This document shows positions 18,946-27,404 of a stretch of 64,000 nucleotides of DNA, piece by piece. The position numbers and the translations under genes were made by a program. Position 1 is the first letter of the stretch; each line of letters begins with the position of its first letter. The stretch is from Streptomyces seoulensis (GTDB taxonomy: Bacteria > Actinomycetota > Actinomycetes > Streptomycetales > Streptomycetaceae): contig CP054936.1 in the NCBI GenBank assembly GCA_013364255.1, positions 372,001-436,000 on the forward strand. The letters run 5' to 3'. The notes beneath the pieces are model-generated. The model was given only the letters and a program-made list of their open reading frames with translations. It had not been told where the DNA came from and did not search any database.

Positions 18946-20283
18946 TCACGGGGAGGTGCGGAAGACGTCGTAGCGGCCCGCGCCTCGGTCCCGCAGGCCC
19001 TGATCCGTCACACCGAGGCCGGGTCGGGAAGCCAGGCACAGAATGCCGATCTTCCCGTGGTGAACGTTTCGCTGGACCTCGCGCACGGCTGTCGCCGCCT
19101 GTGCCAGCGGGTACGTCTTGGACAGCGTCGGGAATATCTTCCCGCGTCTGACGAGGTCGTTCGCACGCCAGGCCTCCTGATAGTTGGCGAAGTGCGACCC
19201 GATGATCCTCTTGAGATGCATCCACAGATGGCGGTTGTCGAAGTAGTGGTCATACCCGCTCGTCGACGCGCAGGTCACGACGGCGCCGCCGCGGCGCGCC
19301 ACGTAGACGCTGGCCGCGAAGGTTTCCCGGCCGGGGTGCTCGAAGACGATGTCGGGGTCGAGCCCATCGGTGAGATCACGGATCCTCGCCCCGAGCCGGC
19401 GCCATTCCTTGCGGTCCGGAGTATGCGGTCCGCTCCAGAACCGGTAGTCCTCCGCCACCCGGTCGATCACCAGCTCGGCGCCCATGTCCCGGCACAGACC
19501 GGCTTTCTCCGCGGACGACACGACGCACACCGGCGTCCCTCCGCCGTTCAGCGTCAACTGCGTGGCGTACGCCCCCAGCCCGCCGCAGGCGCCCCAGACC
19601 AGCACCACATCGCCCTGTTTCATGTCGGCTCCGTTGCGGGAGACCAACTGCCGGTACGCGGTGGAGTTCACGAGCCCCGAGGCGGCGGCTTCCTCCCAGG
19701 TCAACTGCTCGGGTTTGGGCATGAGCTGGTTCGCTTTCACCAGCGCGATCTCGCCGAGGCCGCCGAAGTTCGTCTCGAATCCCCAGATGCGCTGCTGCGG
19801 GTCGAGCATGGAGTCATCATGCCCTGCCGGGTCCTCAAGCTCTACCGAAAGGCAATGAGCCACCACCTGGTCGCCCGCCTTCCAACGCCGTACGCCGGCG
19901 CCGACACGGAGCACCACACCCGACAGATCGGATCCCAGCACGTGATAGGGCAGGTCATGTCTTTTCGCCAGGTCCGAAGTACGGCCGTAGCGCTCCAGGA
20001 AGCCGAAGGTGGGAATGGGCTCGAAGATGGAGGACCATACGGTGTTGTAATTGATGGAACTCGCCATCACGGCTACCAGGGCTTCACCCGGGCCCAGCTC
20101 GGGAACCGGGACAGGCTCGACGTGCAGGGATTTTTCCGGGTTCTTGTCACGGGTCGACAGGCCCTCGAACATGCCGATCTCACTTCTGTGGACAGTGAGG
20201 GCCAGATAGGATTCCGGAACCTGGACGTGGGCCCACTCCTCCGAGGAGGCGCCCGCTTCCATCGCCTGGATCAAATCCTTCAC
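18946..20283 (-). CDS. ccr: Crotonyl-CoA carboxylase/reductase
   Basis: The 445-residue length and sequence fit crotonyl-CoA carboxylase/reductase, an MDR-fold enzyme that converts crotonyl-CoA (or longer 2-enoyl-CoA) plus CO2 and NADPH to ethylmalonyl-CoA (or alkylmalonyl-CoA). Visible family features are SSINYNTVWSSIFEPI, the HVLGSDLSGVV strand, the cofactor-binding GACGGLGAYATQL and the GFETNFGGLGEIALVK segment. GTG 20283 follows a GGGGG ribosome site. It diverges from the exporter gene. Both PKS genes here load malonyl units, so the unit made by Ccr is probably used by an AT domain left of the window. Housekeeping ethylmalonyl-CoA metabolism is an alternative, but that copy usually sits with mutases, which are absent here. 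Confidence 0.93.
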   Translation of the reverse strand: MKDLIQAMEAGASSEEWAHVQVPESYLALTVHRSEIGMFEGLSTRDKNPEKSLHVEPVPVPELGPGEALVAVMASSINYNTVWSSIFEPIPTFGFLERYGRTSDLAKRHDLPYHVLGSDLSGVVLRVGAGVRRWKAGDQVVAHCLSVELEDPAGHDDSMLDPQQRIWGFETNFGGLGEIALVKANQLMPKPEQLTWEEAAASGLVNSTAYRQLVSRNGADMKQGDVVLVWGACGGLGAYATQLTLNGGGTPVCVVSSAEKAGLCRDMGAELVIDRVAEDYRFWSGPHTPDRKEWRRLGARIRDLTDGLDPDIVFEHPGRETFAASVYVARRGGAVVTCASTSGYDHYFDNRHLWMHLKRIIGSHFANYQEAWRANDLVRRGKIFPTLSKTYPLAQAATAVREVQRNVHHGKIGILCLASRPGLGVTDQGLRDRGAGRYDVFRTSP

Positions 20284-20331
20284 CCTGACCCCCAGCCGTC
20301 GACGCGGGATTAAATTCCGCGATTTGTGTTA

Positions 20332-20351
20332 TACGCCAACAATAGGGCGTA
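20332..20351. promoter_or_regulatory. Inverted repeat upstream of ccr, candidate operator
   Basis: TACGCC-N8-GGCGTA is a perfect 6-8-6 inverted repeat 49-68 bp upstream of the ccr start, a position typical of regulator binding over a promoter. Confidence 0.4.
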
Positions 20352-20544
20352 CGCGTCATGGGGTGAACTGGGCTTTCGTACACCGTGCAATCCTCACATT
20401 CCCTCCTCCCTGCCTGCTTTCGGACAGTCCAGGAACCGCGGCCCGCAGGGGAACTGACGATCGCAGCTCCGCCCCTGGGAGTGCGGCCGGCTGATCCACC
20501 TCGAACAACAACGGTCGGTTGTGGACAAGCGACAGCGCAGTTGT

Positions 20545-20574
20545 TTGACCGGCCGTCGGGCCGCTTGCTTAGCT
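20545..20574 (+). promoter_or_regulatory. Candidate -35/-10 promoter of the exporter-dnaE unit
   Basis: TTGACC and TTAGCT are separated by 18 bp and end 48 bp before the exporter start. They resemble the main vegetative Streptomyces promoter. This is inference only. Confidence 0.35.
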
Positions 20575-20622
20575 TCACGGACGCGAGCTCGTTCGCAGGG
20601 AAGATTGAGGGGCGGCCCGAGC

Positions 20623-21867
20623 ATGGTGAGCAGGAGACCCCTGGGCCGGCAGTTCAGCTGGCTCTGGGCGGCTTATGCGGTGAGCGCCTACGGGTCAGGT
20701 CTGGGGTTCGGCGCCTTCCCGCTCATCGCCGTCCTGGCACTGCACGCCAGCACGGCGCAGGTGTCCGCGTTGTCCGCGGTGGGGCCGACCGTGGGCGCGC
20801 TGATCGCGGTACCGCTGGCGCCCTGGGTGGAGTTCCGCCGCAAGCGGCCGGTCATGATCGCCATGGACCTGGTCCGGTTCGCGGTCATGGCGACCGTCCC
20901 CGTCTTCTACGCCTTCGGCTGGCTCAGTTTCGCGCAGTTGCTCGTCGTCTCGGCCCTGGCCGCGGCGGCCAAGATCGCCTTCAACGCGGCCAGCGGCGCC
21001 TACCTGCAAACCCTCGTCCGGGCCGACGACCTCCTCGTGGCGAACGCTCGCTTCGAGTCGACCAACTGGAGCTCCATCGCGGTCGGGCCACCGCTGGGCG
21101 GCGCGGCCGTCGGTCTCTTCGGACCGGTCGCCACCGTCGTGGCCGACGCGTTCAGCTACCTGTTCTCCGCGGCGGCCATCACCGCCATCGGGGGGCGCGA
21201 AGAGGTCAGCCACGACAGCGGGAGGAAACGCGTCCGGGCAGGGGACCTGCTGGACGGACTGCGGCACATCATGGACCATCCCGGTCTGCGGGCGCTCTTC
21301 CTCAACAACATGCTCGTCTCCGGACTCATCATGGCCACCGAGCCGTTGCTCGCCGTGCTCCTGCTGCGCGAACTGGGCTTCGCGCCCTGGCAGTACGGCT
21401 TGGCGTTCGCCGCCCCCTGCGTCGGGGGCCTGATCGGGTCCCGGCTGGCCAACCGTGTCGTGGCGCGCTACGGCCAGCACCGCGTGTTGCGCACCGTGGG
21501 CACCTTGCGCGTCGTCTGGTTGATCGGCCTCGCCTTCGTCCGTCCGGGCACCGTCGGCCTCGTCACCGTGATAGCCGTCGAACTGGCGATCATCATCAGC
21601 ATGAGCCTGTACAGCCCGGTCGTCGCCACCTACCGGCTCCAGCACACCCCCCACCAGCGCGTCGCCCGTGCCCTGTCGGCCTGGGCGATCGGCCAGCAGG
21701 CCGGGATCGCCGTCTTCACCGCCCTGGGCGGGCTGCTCGCGGACGCCACCAGCCCCCGCGTCGCGCTCGCGATCATCGGTCTGTCGATCCTCTCCAGTCC
21801 GCTGTTGCTGCCCGAAAAGGATCAAACCCCGCGCCGACAGGCGGCCTTGACCCACAATCACTCATGA
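20623..21867 (+). CDS. MFS transporter, probable drug exporter
   Basis: The 414-residue protein is almost entirely hydrophobic helices, about ten to twelve, with the MFS cytoplasmic loop in EFRRKRPVMIAMDLVR between helices 2 and 3. It resembles the MFS_3/enterobactin-exporter type often found with macrolide-like clusters. ATG 20623 was chosen because it directly precedes the first helix and has GAGGGG 11 bp upstream; an earlier in-frame ATG would add a 34-residue charged leader. It is the first gene of a rightward set with the isochorismatase-fold gene (96-bp gap), dnaE and a small coupled gene. Its probable role is export of, and self-resistance to, the cluster product. Confidence 0.87.
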   Translation: MVSRRPLGRQFSWLWAAYAVSAYGSGLGFGAFPLIAVLALHASTAQVSALSAVGPTVGALIAVPLAPWVEFRRKRPVMIAMDLVRFAVMATVPVFYAFGWLSFAQLLVVSALAAAAKIAFNAASGAYLQTLVRADDLLVANARFESTNWSSIAVGPPLGGAAVGLFGPVATVVADAFSYLFSAAAITAIGGREEVSHDSGRKRVRAGDLLDGLRHIMDHPGLRALFLNNMLVSGLIMATEPLLAVLLLRELGFAPWQYGLAFAAPCVGGLIGSRLANRVVARYGQHRVLRTVGTLRVVWLIGLAFVRPGTVGLVTVIAVELAIIISMSLYSPVVATYRLQHTPHQRVARALSAWAIGQQAGIAVFTALGGLLADATSPRVALAIIGLSILSSPLLLPEKDQTPRRQAALTHNHS

Positions 21868-21963
21868 CGCCGCGGCGCACCGCCGAACTCGTCCGCCGAG
21901 TCGCCGCGCACGTCCGCCCGTACTGATCCGCCCCGCACTCCCACAACCAAGGAGCACATCCGA

Positions 21964-22563
21964 GTGAGCACCACCCCGGCACTGGACCCCGCGCACACCG
22001 CTCTTCTCGTCATGGACTACCAGCCGGCCATCCTGGCCGGCCTGCCCGAGGAGAGCGACCGCGAGGCCCTTCTCGACGCCGTCGAAGGGGCCATCGCCGA
22101 AGTCCGCGCGCACGGCGGGACCATCGCCTACGTACGCGTCGGATTCACGGAGGACGACTGGGAGGCGATCCCGGCCGCCAACAAGACCTTCGCCCCGCTG
22201 GCCGAATACCGTGTCATGCACCACGAGGATCCGGTCACCGCCGTTCACGAGCGGCTGGCGCCCCGGGAGGACGACATCGTGGTGCGCAAGCTGCGCTTCG
22301 GCGGCATGTCGACCACCGACCTGGACCGGCACCTGCGCGAGCGCGGCATCACCACCCTGGTCGTCGCCGGCGTCAGCACCAGCGGCGTCGTCCTCTCCAC
22401 CGTCATCGACGCGGCCGACCGTGACTACCGGATCTACGTCCTGTCCGACGGCGTCGCCGACCCGGACACCGAAGTCCACGACGTTCTGATCCACCGCGTC
22501 CTGCCCACGCGGTCCCATGTCATCGACACCGCCGAGCTGCGCACTCTGCTCAAAGCCGGCTGA
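21964..22563 (+). CDS. Isochorismatase-fold cysteine-hydrolase family protein, nucleophile position not Cys
   Basis: The 199-residue protein has the isochorismatase-like fold: ALLVMDYQPA with the catalytic Asp, the VVRKLRFGG segment with the Lys, and the TTLVVAGVSTSGVVLST helix. In cysteine-hydrolase members that last motif carries the nucleophile (GVxTxxCVxxT); here the aligned position is Val. It therefore cannot be a standard amidase of the class. A related Cys-less branch with STSGVVLST exists as far as I recall, but its reaction is not known to me. GTG 21964 follows AAGGAG. It lies between the exporter and dnaE and may modify or inactivate the product or act on a precursor. Confidence 0.85.
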   Translation: MSTTPALDPAHTALLVMDYQPAILAGLPEESDREALLDAVEGAIAEVRAHGGTIAYVRVGFTEDDWEAIPAANKTFAPLAEYRVMHHEDPVTAVHERLAPREDDIVVRKLRFGGMSTTDLDRHLRERGITTLVVAGVSTSGVVLSTVIDAADRDYRIYVLSDGVADPDTEVHDVLIHRVLPTRSHVIDTAELRTLLKAG

Positions 22564-22583
22564 GTCCGGCCGCTGATCGGCTC

Positions 22584-22622
22584 CGGGCGGCCGCCGCTCC
22601 CCCCAGACGCGACGGCCGCCCG
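22584..22622 (+). terminator. Weak hairpin after the isochorismatase-fold gene
   Basis: Arms 22584-22593 and 22613-22622 form a perfect 10-bp GC stem with a 19-base loop, 21 bp after the stop. It could attenuate read-through into dnaE, which may then have its own promoter in 22623-22795. Confidence 0.4.
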
Positions 22623-22795
22623 AAACCGCTGCCCGGCCCACGGAGTCGCCCGCACAACAAGCAACGCGCCAAGGCGAGTTGACGTTCGATGATCATTCCT
22701 GGCACACGGCATGGCGGTAGCCTCATAAGCCAACTCCTGTAGCCCTGAGCACGTAAGCTGAGGGCCTTCAGCTACGCCCCGGAGGTGCCCTGGCC

Positions 22796-25700
22796 GTGTC
22801 GGATTCATTCGTTCACCTGCACAATCACACCGAGTACTCCATGCTCGACGGAGCACAGCGGATGAAACCGATGTTCGAGGAGGTCGCGCGCCAGGGCATG
22901 CCGGCGATCGCCATGAGCGACCACGGCAACATGTTCGGGGCCTACGAGTTCCAATCCGTGTCCAAGGGATTCGACAGCGTCAAGCCGATCATCGGCATCG
23001 AGGCGTACGTCGCCCCCTCCTCGCGGAGGAACCGGAAACCGGAGTTCTGGGGGCCGGGCGGACGACGGGCGATGAGCGACGACGGTGAGGGCTCGAAAGA
23101 CGTCTCCGGCGGCGGCCGATTCACCCACATGACCATGTGGGCGGAGAACGTCCAAGGTCTCCGCAATCTTTTCCACCTCTCGACCGAAGCGTCCTACACG
23201 GGTCAGTTCCCGGCCGGCAAGCCGCGCATGGACATGGAACTGATCAGTGAGCACGCCCAAGGGATCATCGCCACCACAGGATGCCCCTCGGGCGCCATTC
23301 AGACCCGGCTGCGCCTGGGACAGTACGAGGAGGCCCGGGAGACCGCCGGCTCATATCAGGAGATCTTCGGGAAGGACAGTTACTTCCTGGAACTGATGGA
23401 TCATGGTCTGTCCATCGAGCGCGAGGTGCGGGACGGTCTGCTTCGCCTCGCGAAGGACCTGGACATTCCTCTCCTGGCCACCAATGACGCCCACTACATC
23501 CGCCCGACCGACGCGGAGGCGCACGACAACCTCCTCTGCATCGGAGTGGGAAAGAACAAGGACGACCCGAACCGGTTCAAGTTCCAAGGCTCCGGCTACT
23601 ATCTCAAGACAGCGGCAGAGATGCGCGAGCTCTTCGGGGAATTACCCGCAGCGTGCGACAATACGCTGCTGATCGCGGAACGCATCGGATCCTACGACGA
23701 CGTTTTCGACTATGTCGACGAGATGCCGCAGTTCCCCGACGTCCCCGACGGAATGTCGCAGGAAGCGTATCTGCGCCAGGAAGTCCTCAAGGGGCTGGTG
23801 ATGCGCTACGGCGATCCGATCCCCGAGCACGTCATGGCGCGGTTCGAGACCGAGATGAGCATCATCGGTCCGATGGGATTCTCCTCGTACTTCCTCGTCG
23901 TCGCGGACATCTGCCGGCACGCACGCGAGAACGGCATCCCGGTGGGACCCGGCCGCGGCTCGGCGACGGGCTCGATCGTCGCGTACGCCACCCGCATCAC
24001 CGAACTGTGCCCCCTGGAGCACGGGCTGCTGTTCGAGCGCTTCCTCAACCCGGAGCGCATCAACCCGCCGGACGTCGACCTCGACTTCGACGACCGCCAG
24101 CGCGACCAGATGGTGCGCTACGTCACCGAGAAGTACGGCGACGCGTACACCGCCATGGTGAACACGTTCGGCAAGATCAAGGCCAAGAACGCGATCAAGG
24201 ACTCCTCTCGCATCCTCGGCTACCCCTTCTCCCACGGCGAGCGGATCGTCAAGGCGCTGCCGCCGGACGTGGCGGGCAAGACCATCCCCCTGTCGGGCAT
24301 CTGGGACGACGCCCATCCCCGGTACGGTGAGGCCGGCGAGATCCGGGCGCTGTACGAGAACGAGCCGGATGTCAGGAAGGTCATGGACACCGCCAAGGGT
24401 GTCGAGGGCCTGATGCGCGGAACCGGCGTTCACGCAGCCGCGGTGATCCTCTCCAAGACCCGTCTCACGGACCGTATCCCGCTGCACATGCGCGCCTCGG
24501 ACGGCGTGAAGATCACCGGATTCGACTACCCCAGCTGCGAGGCCATGGGGTTGATCAAGATGGACTTCCTGGGTCTGCGGAACCTGGGCGTCATCGATCA
24601 GGCCATTCAGAACATCCGCGAGAACCGCGGTATCAAGCTCGCGACGGTCGACCCGATGGACGGTGACCGGGAGACCGTCGTCATCCCCTTGGACGATGCC
24701 AAGACCTACGAGCTGCTGTCGGAGGGGAACACGTTCGGCGTCTTCCAGCTCGACGGCGGCGGCATGCGCGCGCTGCTGAAGCTGATGCAGCCGTCCCGAT
24801 TCGAGGACATCGCGGTGGCGCTCGCGCTGTACCGGCCCGGCCCCATGGCCGCCAACGCCCATACCAACTACGCGCTCCGGCAGAGTGGTAAGCAGGATCC
24901 CGCCCCGATCCATCCGGAGTTGAAGGAAGCGCTCGACCCGATCCTGGGGTCCACCCACCATCTGCTGGTCTACCAAGAGCAGATCATGGCCATCGCGCGG
25001 CAGCTCGCGGGATACACCCTGGGCGGCGCCGACATGCTGCGCCGAGCCATGGGCAAGAAGAAGCCCGAGGTACTGGCCGCGGAGTGGGACAAATTCGCGG
25101 GCGGCATGCTCGGGAACGAGTTCTCAGAGGATTCGATCAAGGCCATCTGGGACGTCATGCTGCCGTTCTCCGGCTACGCCTTCAACAAGTCTCATACCGC
25201 CGGTTACGGGCTGGTCTCCTACTGGACGGCCTACCTGAAGGCCAACTATCCCGCCGAGTACATGGCGGCGCTGCTGACGTCGGTCGGAGACGACAAGGAC
25301 AAGGCGGCGGTCTATCTCGCCGATTCCCGCGCGAACGGCGTCCGGGTCCTGCCGCCGGACGTCAACGAATCCACCGCCGAGTTCACCGCCGTCGGGGACG
25401 ACGTGCGTTTCGGCATGCGTGCCGTACGGAACGTCGGAGACGCCGTGATCGAGGCGATCGTCGCGGCCCGCCGTTCCAAGGGAAAGTTCTCCTCCTTCGC
25501 CGACATGCTGGACAAGTGCGAACTTCCCGCCCTGAACAAGCGAGCCATCGAGTCACTGATCAAATCCGGAGCCTTCGACTCCCTCGGCCACACCCGGCGC
25601 GGTCTGTGCGCGATTCACGAAGACGCGGTCGATTCCATCGTGCCCGTCAAGAAGGCCGCCGCCTACGGGCAGGACGATCTGTTCGCCGCGCTGGGGGGCG

Positions 25701-26398
25701 ACGATACGGCGGGCTCCGCGGCCGGATTCGCCTTCGACTTCCCGGTGGACGAGAAGGAATGGCCCCGTCGGCAGCTCCTCGCCACGGAACGGGAGATGCT
25801 GGGCCTGTACGTGTCGGCCCATCCCCTGGACGGCGCGGAGCACATCCTCTCGGGAGCCAGGGACACCACCATCGCGGAACTCCTGGCGTCGGGGCGCACT
25901 CAGGGTGACGTTCAGCTCGCGGGCCTGATCACCGGCGTCCAGCGGAAGATCACCAAGCAGGGGAACAACTGGGCCATCGTCAATCTGGCGGATCGCGACG
26001 GGTCCATCGAAGTACTGTTCTTCCCCGCCGTCTACCAGCTCGTCGCCCACGCTCTGAGCGAGGACAACGTCATCTCGGTCAAGGGAAAGGTCGAGGACCG
26101 CGACGGCACCCTCAATATCTTCGGCCGGGAACTCTCGGTGCTGGACGTTTCGAGCGCCGAGCACGGTGGCAGGCCGCCCGTCCGGCTGTCCCTGCCCCTC
26201 CACCGGATTTCCGAGCAGTCGGTCGCCCACCTGAAGCGCATCCTGCACGCGCACCCCGGTGACAGTCCCGTGCACCTCAGCGTGCACGGTCCGCGGAAGA
26301 CGACTGTGTACGCCCTGGCGGCACAGGTCGACGCTTCCTCGCTCGCCTCCGACATCAAGGGATCGTTCGGGCCGGACGCCTGGCAGGGTGTGGCATGA
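22796..26398 (+). CDS. dnaE: DNA polymerase III alpha subunit (DnaE1-type), probable duplicate replicase
   Basis: This is a 1200-residue replicative polymerase. The PHP domain starts at FVHLHNHTEYSMLDGA. The polymerase catalytic Asps are Asp426 and Asp428 in PDVDLDFD and Asp590 in KMDFLGLRNL. The thumb/fingers include FNKSHTAGYGLVSYW, and a C-terminal OB fold (about 1025-1110) contains VQRKITKQGNNWAIV. Length and OB domain fit DnaE1, not the shorter mutagenic DnaE2/ImuC. The N-terminus resembles mycobacterial and nocardial DnaE1 more than the Streptomyces housekeeping protein as I recall it. Several normally invariant positions differ: YRPGPMG reads YRPGPMAA (Ala685, Ala686), GRGSAAGS reads GRGSATGS (Thr391), and the PHP domain has an extra loop near residues 82-100. 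The GTG start follows GGAGG. It sits between an exporter unit and a coupled small gene beside a PKS, which suggests target duplication for self-resistance. Being the sole housekeeping dnaE is the alternative. Confidence 0.95.
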   Translation: MSDSFVHLHNHTEYSMLDGAQRMKPMFEEVARQGMPAIAMSDHGNMFGAYEFQSVSKGFDSVKPIIGIEAYVAPSSRRNRKPEFWGPGGRRAMSDDGEGSKDVSGGGRFTHMTMWAENVQGLRNLFHLSTEASYTGQFPAGKPRMDMELISEHAQGIIATTGCPSGAIQTRLRLGQYEEARETAGSYQEIFGKDSYFLELMDHGLSIEREVRDGLLRLAKDLDIPLLATNDAHYIRPTDAEAHDNLLCIGVGKNKDDPNRFKFQGSGYYLKTAAEMRELFGELPAACDNTLLIAERIGSYDDVFDYVDEMPQFPDVPDGMSQEAYLRQEVLKGLVMRYGDPIPEHVMARFETEMSIIGPMGFSSYFLVVADICRHARENGIPVGPGRGSATGSIVAYATRITELCPLEHGLLFERFLNPERINPPDVDLDFDDRQRDQMVRYVTEKYGDAYTAMVNTFGKIKAKNAIKDSSRILGYPFSHGERIVKALPPDVAGKTIPLSGIWDDAHPRYGEAGEIRALYENEPDVRKVMDTAKGVEGLMRGTGVHAAAVILSKTRLTDRIPLHMRASDGVKITGFDYPSCEAMGLIKMDFLGLRNLGVIDQAIQNIRENRGIKLATVDPMDGDRETVVIPLDDAKTYELLSEGNTFGVFQLDGGGMRALLKLMQPSRFEDIAVALALYRPGPMAANAHTNYALRQSGKQDPAPIHPELKEALDPILGSTHHLLVYQEQIMAIARQLAGYTLGGADMLRRAMGKKKPEVLAAEWDKFAGGMLGNEFSEDSIKAIWDVMLPFSGYAFNKSHTAGYGLVSYWTAYLKANYPAEYMAALLTSVGDDKDKAAVYLADSRANGVRVLPPDVNESTAEFTAVGDDVRFGMRAVRNVGDAVIEAIVAARRSKGKFSSFADMLDKCELPALNKRAIESLIKSGAFDSLGHTRRGLCAIHEDAVDSIVPVKKAAAYGQDDLFAALGGDDTAGSAAGFAFDFPVDEKEWPRRQLLATEREMLGLYVSAHPLDGAEHILSGARDTTIAELLASGRTQGDVQLAGLITGVQRKITKQGNNWAIVNLADRDGSIEVLFFPAVYQLVAHALSEDNVISVKGKVEDRDGTLNIFGRELSVLDVSSAEHGGRPPVRLSLPLHRISEQSVAHLKRILHAHPGDSPVHLSVHGPRKTTVYALAAQVDASSLASDIKGSFGPDAWQGVA

Positions 26399-26787
26399 CC
26401 GAGGCGAATCCGGGGACCGTCGTTCCCGCACTCACCTGCCAGGATGAACTGCTCATCAGGATCGCGGACGTACCGGCCTGTCCGGCGTGCGACAGCCCGG
26501 GTCTTCTGTTGGTCCGCTTCAGGAATTCCTGGAAGAATCAGAGCGGTGACGACGTCCACGGAATGCGTGAGATTCTCCTGTGTTCTCTCTGCTCCCGAGG
26601 AAACAACAGTGCGGCGGAATTAGTCTCGTACCTCGAAGCGGACGAGAAGACGGCTCTTGAGGAAGTCGAAGAACTCGAAGAGATCGGCGGGATGATCGCC
26701 GCATGGGTGGAGTCCTTGCGTCAGGAACACGTCGACGAGGGGCTTTTGGCGGCAGAGTACGATCAATGGTTACGCGGAACTCTCTGA
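26395..26787 (+). CDS. Small CPxC/CxxC (zinc-ribbon-like) protein coupled to dnaE
   Basis: The 130-residue protein starts inside the dnaE stop codon (ATGA overlap), so its translation is coupled to the polymerase. Residues 32-35 are CPAC and about 30 residues later comes CSLC, a four-cysteine pattern suited to one zinc ion. The C-terminal half is acidic (EKTALEEVEELEEIGG) and helical. It recalls the small Streptomyces DUF6300-type proteins with a CPxC motif, but I am not sure of the assignment and no function is known to me. Coupling to dnaE suggests a partner or stabiliser of this particular polymerase; that is inference. The stop lies about 90 bp before the convergent secreted-protein gene. 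Confidence 0.8.
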   Translation: MTEANPGTVVPALTCQDELLIRIADVPACPACDSPGLLLVRFRNSWKNQSGDDVHGMREILLCSLCSRGNNSAAELVSYLEADEKTALEEVEELEEIGGMIAAWVESLRQEHVDEGLLAAEYDQWLRGTL

Positions 26788-26874
26788 CGGCGAGGGCGTG
26801 ACCTGTCCCCCAGCAGCAGCGCTCCGCCGGGCCGTCGCCGACCCGGGGGGCGCCGCCGCGGCCACCGCTTCGCC

Positions 26875-27261
26875 CTAGAAGCAGAACCAGCCGTTCTGCA
26901 CGTAGCCCTCCGCGTTGACGGTGCCCCAGGCGAATCCGCGCACGTATTCGCTGCCGAACTCCGCGTAGTTCTGGTGCACGGTGAACGTCTCCCCCTGCGT
27001 GAGATGGGCGAAGGCCGCGCCGCCGTACGAGCTCCGGACGTCCAGTGTCGCCGCGCAGACGGTGAGGCGCTTGCCGACGTGGCTGTCGTTCGCCCACAGG
27101 TAGGGTCCGCCGGCGTAGGCGGCGGTTTGGGAGAAGGCGAAGATCAGCGCCGTGCACACGGCGGTGAGTGAACCGAGGACGGCGCGCCGCGCGTGGCGCC
27201 GAGGACGCCGGCCGTTGACGAGCGGAGCGGATCGCGACCGCTGACGTAACGCGGTGACCAT
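26875..27261 (-). CDS. Secreted SH3-like small protein
   Basis: The 128-residue protein has a long twin-Arg-containing N-region (RRPRRHARR), a hydrophobic core (LGSLTAVCTALIFAFSQTAAYA) and an AYA-GG cleavage region, so it should be exported. The mature part, about 75 residues, reads like a bacterial SH3 domain: GKRLTVCAATLDVRSSYG, FAHLTQGETFTVHQN and a final GWFCF with two cysteines able to pair. ATG 27261 was chosen for the GGGGAG site six bases upstream; a longer frame to 27351 has no such site. Bacterial SH3 domains often bind peptidoglycan. Function unknown. Confidence 0.75.
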   Translation of the reverse strand: MVTALRQRSRSAPLVNGRRPRRHARRAVLGSLTAVCTALIFAFSQTAAYAGGPYLWANDSHVGKRLTVCAATLDVRSSYGGAAFAHLTQGETFTVHQNYAEFGSEYVRGFAWGTVNAEGYVQNGWFCF

Positions 27262-27404
27262 GGTGTTCTCCCCATGCCTCAACTGGCGCGGCCCGTACGG
27301 CACACGCCTCACGAGGCAGCCACGGTAGAGGGCCAGGTGTCGCCTGGCCACCCCGCGTGGCGACCGAGAGGCCCACGACGGCCGGTTCGCGCCGGGGCGG
27401 GGCG

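Larger units (their letters stand above)
20284..20622. other. Divergent intergenic region between ccr and the exporter
   Basis: This 339-bp region contains an inverted repeat near ccr (20332-20351) and a possible housekeeping-type promoter for the rightward operon (20545-20574). No gene is evident. Confidence 0.65.

Noticed and set aside
20385..21926. Alternative plus-strand frame across the MFS gene.
   Set aside because: Arg/Gly-rich shadow without membrane helices; the other frame encodes a clear transporter.
22796..26398. DnaE as an error-prone DnaE2/ImuC.
   Set aside because: The protein is 1200 residues with an intact C-terminal OB domain, and no imuA/imuB genes lie nearby.
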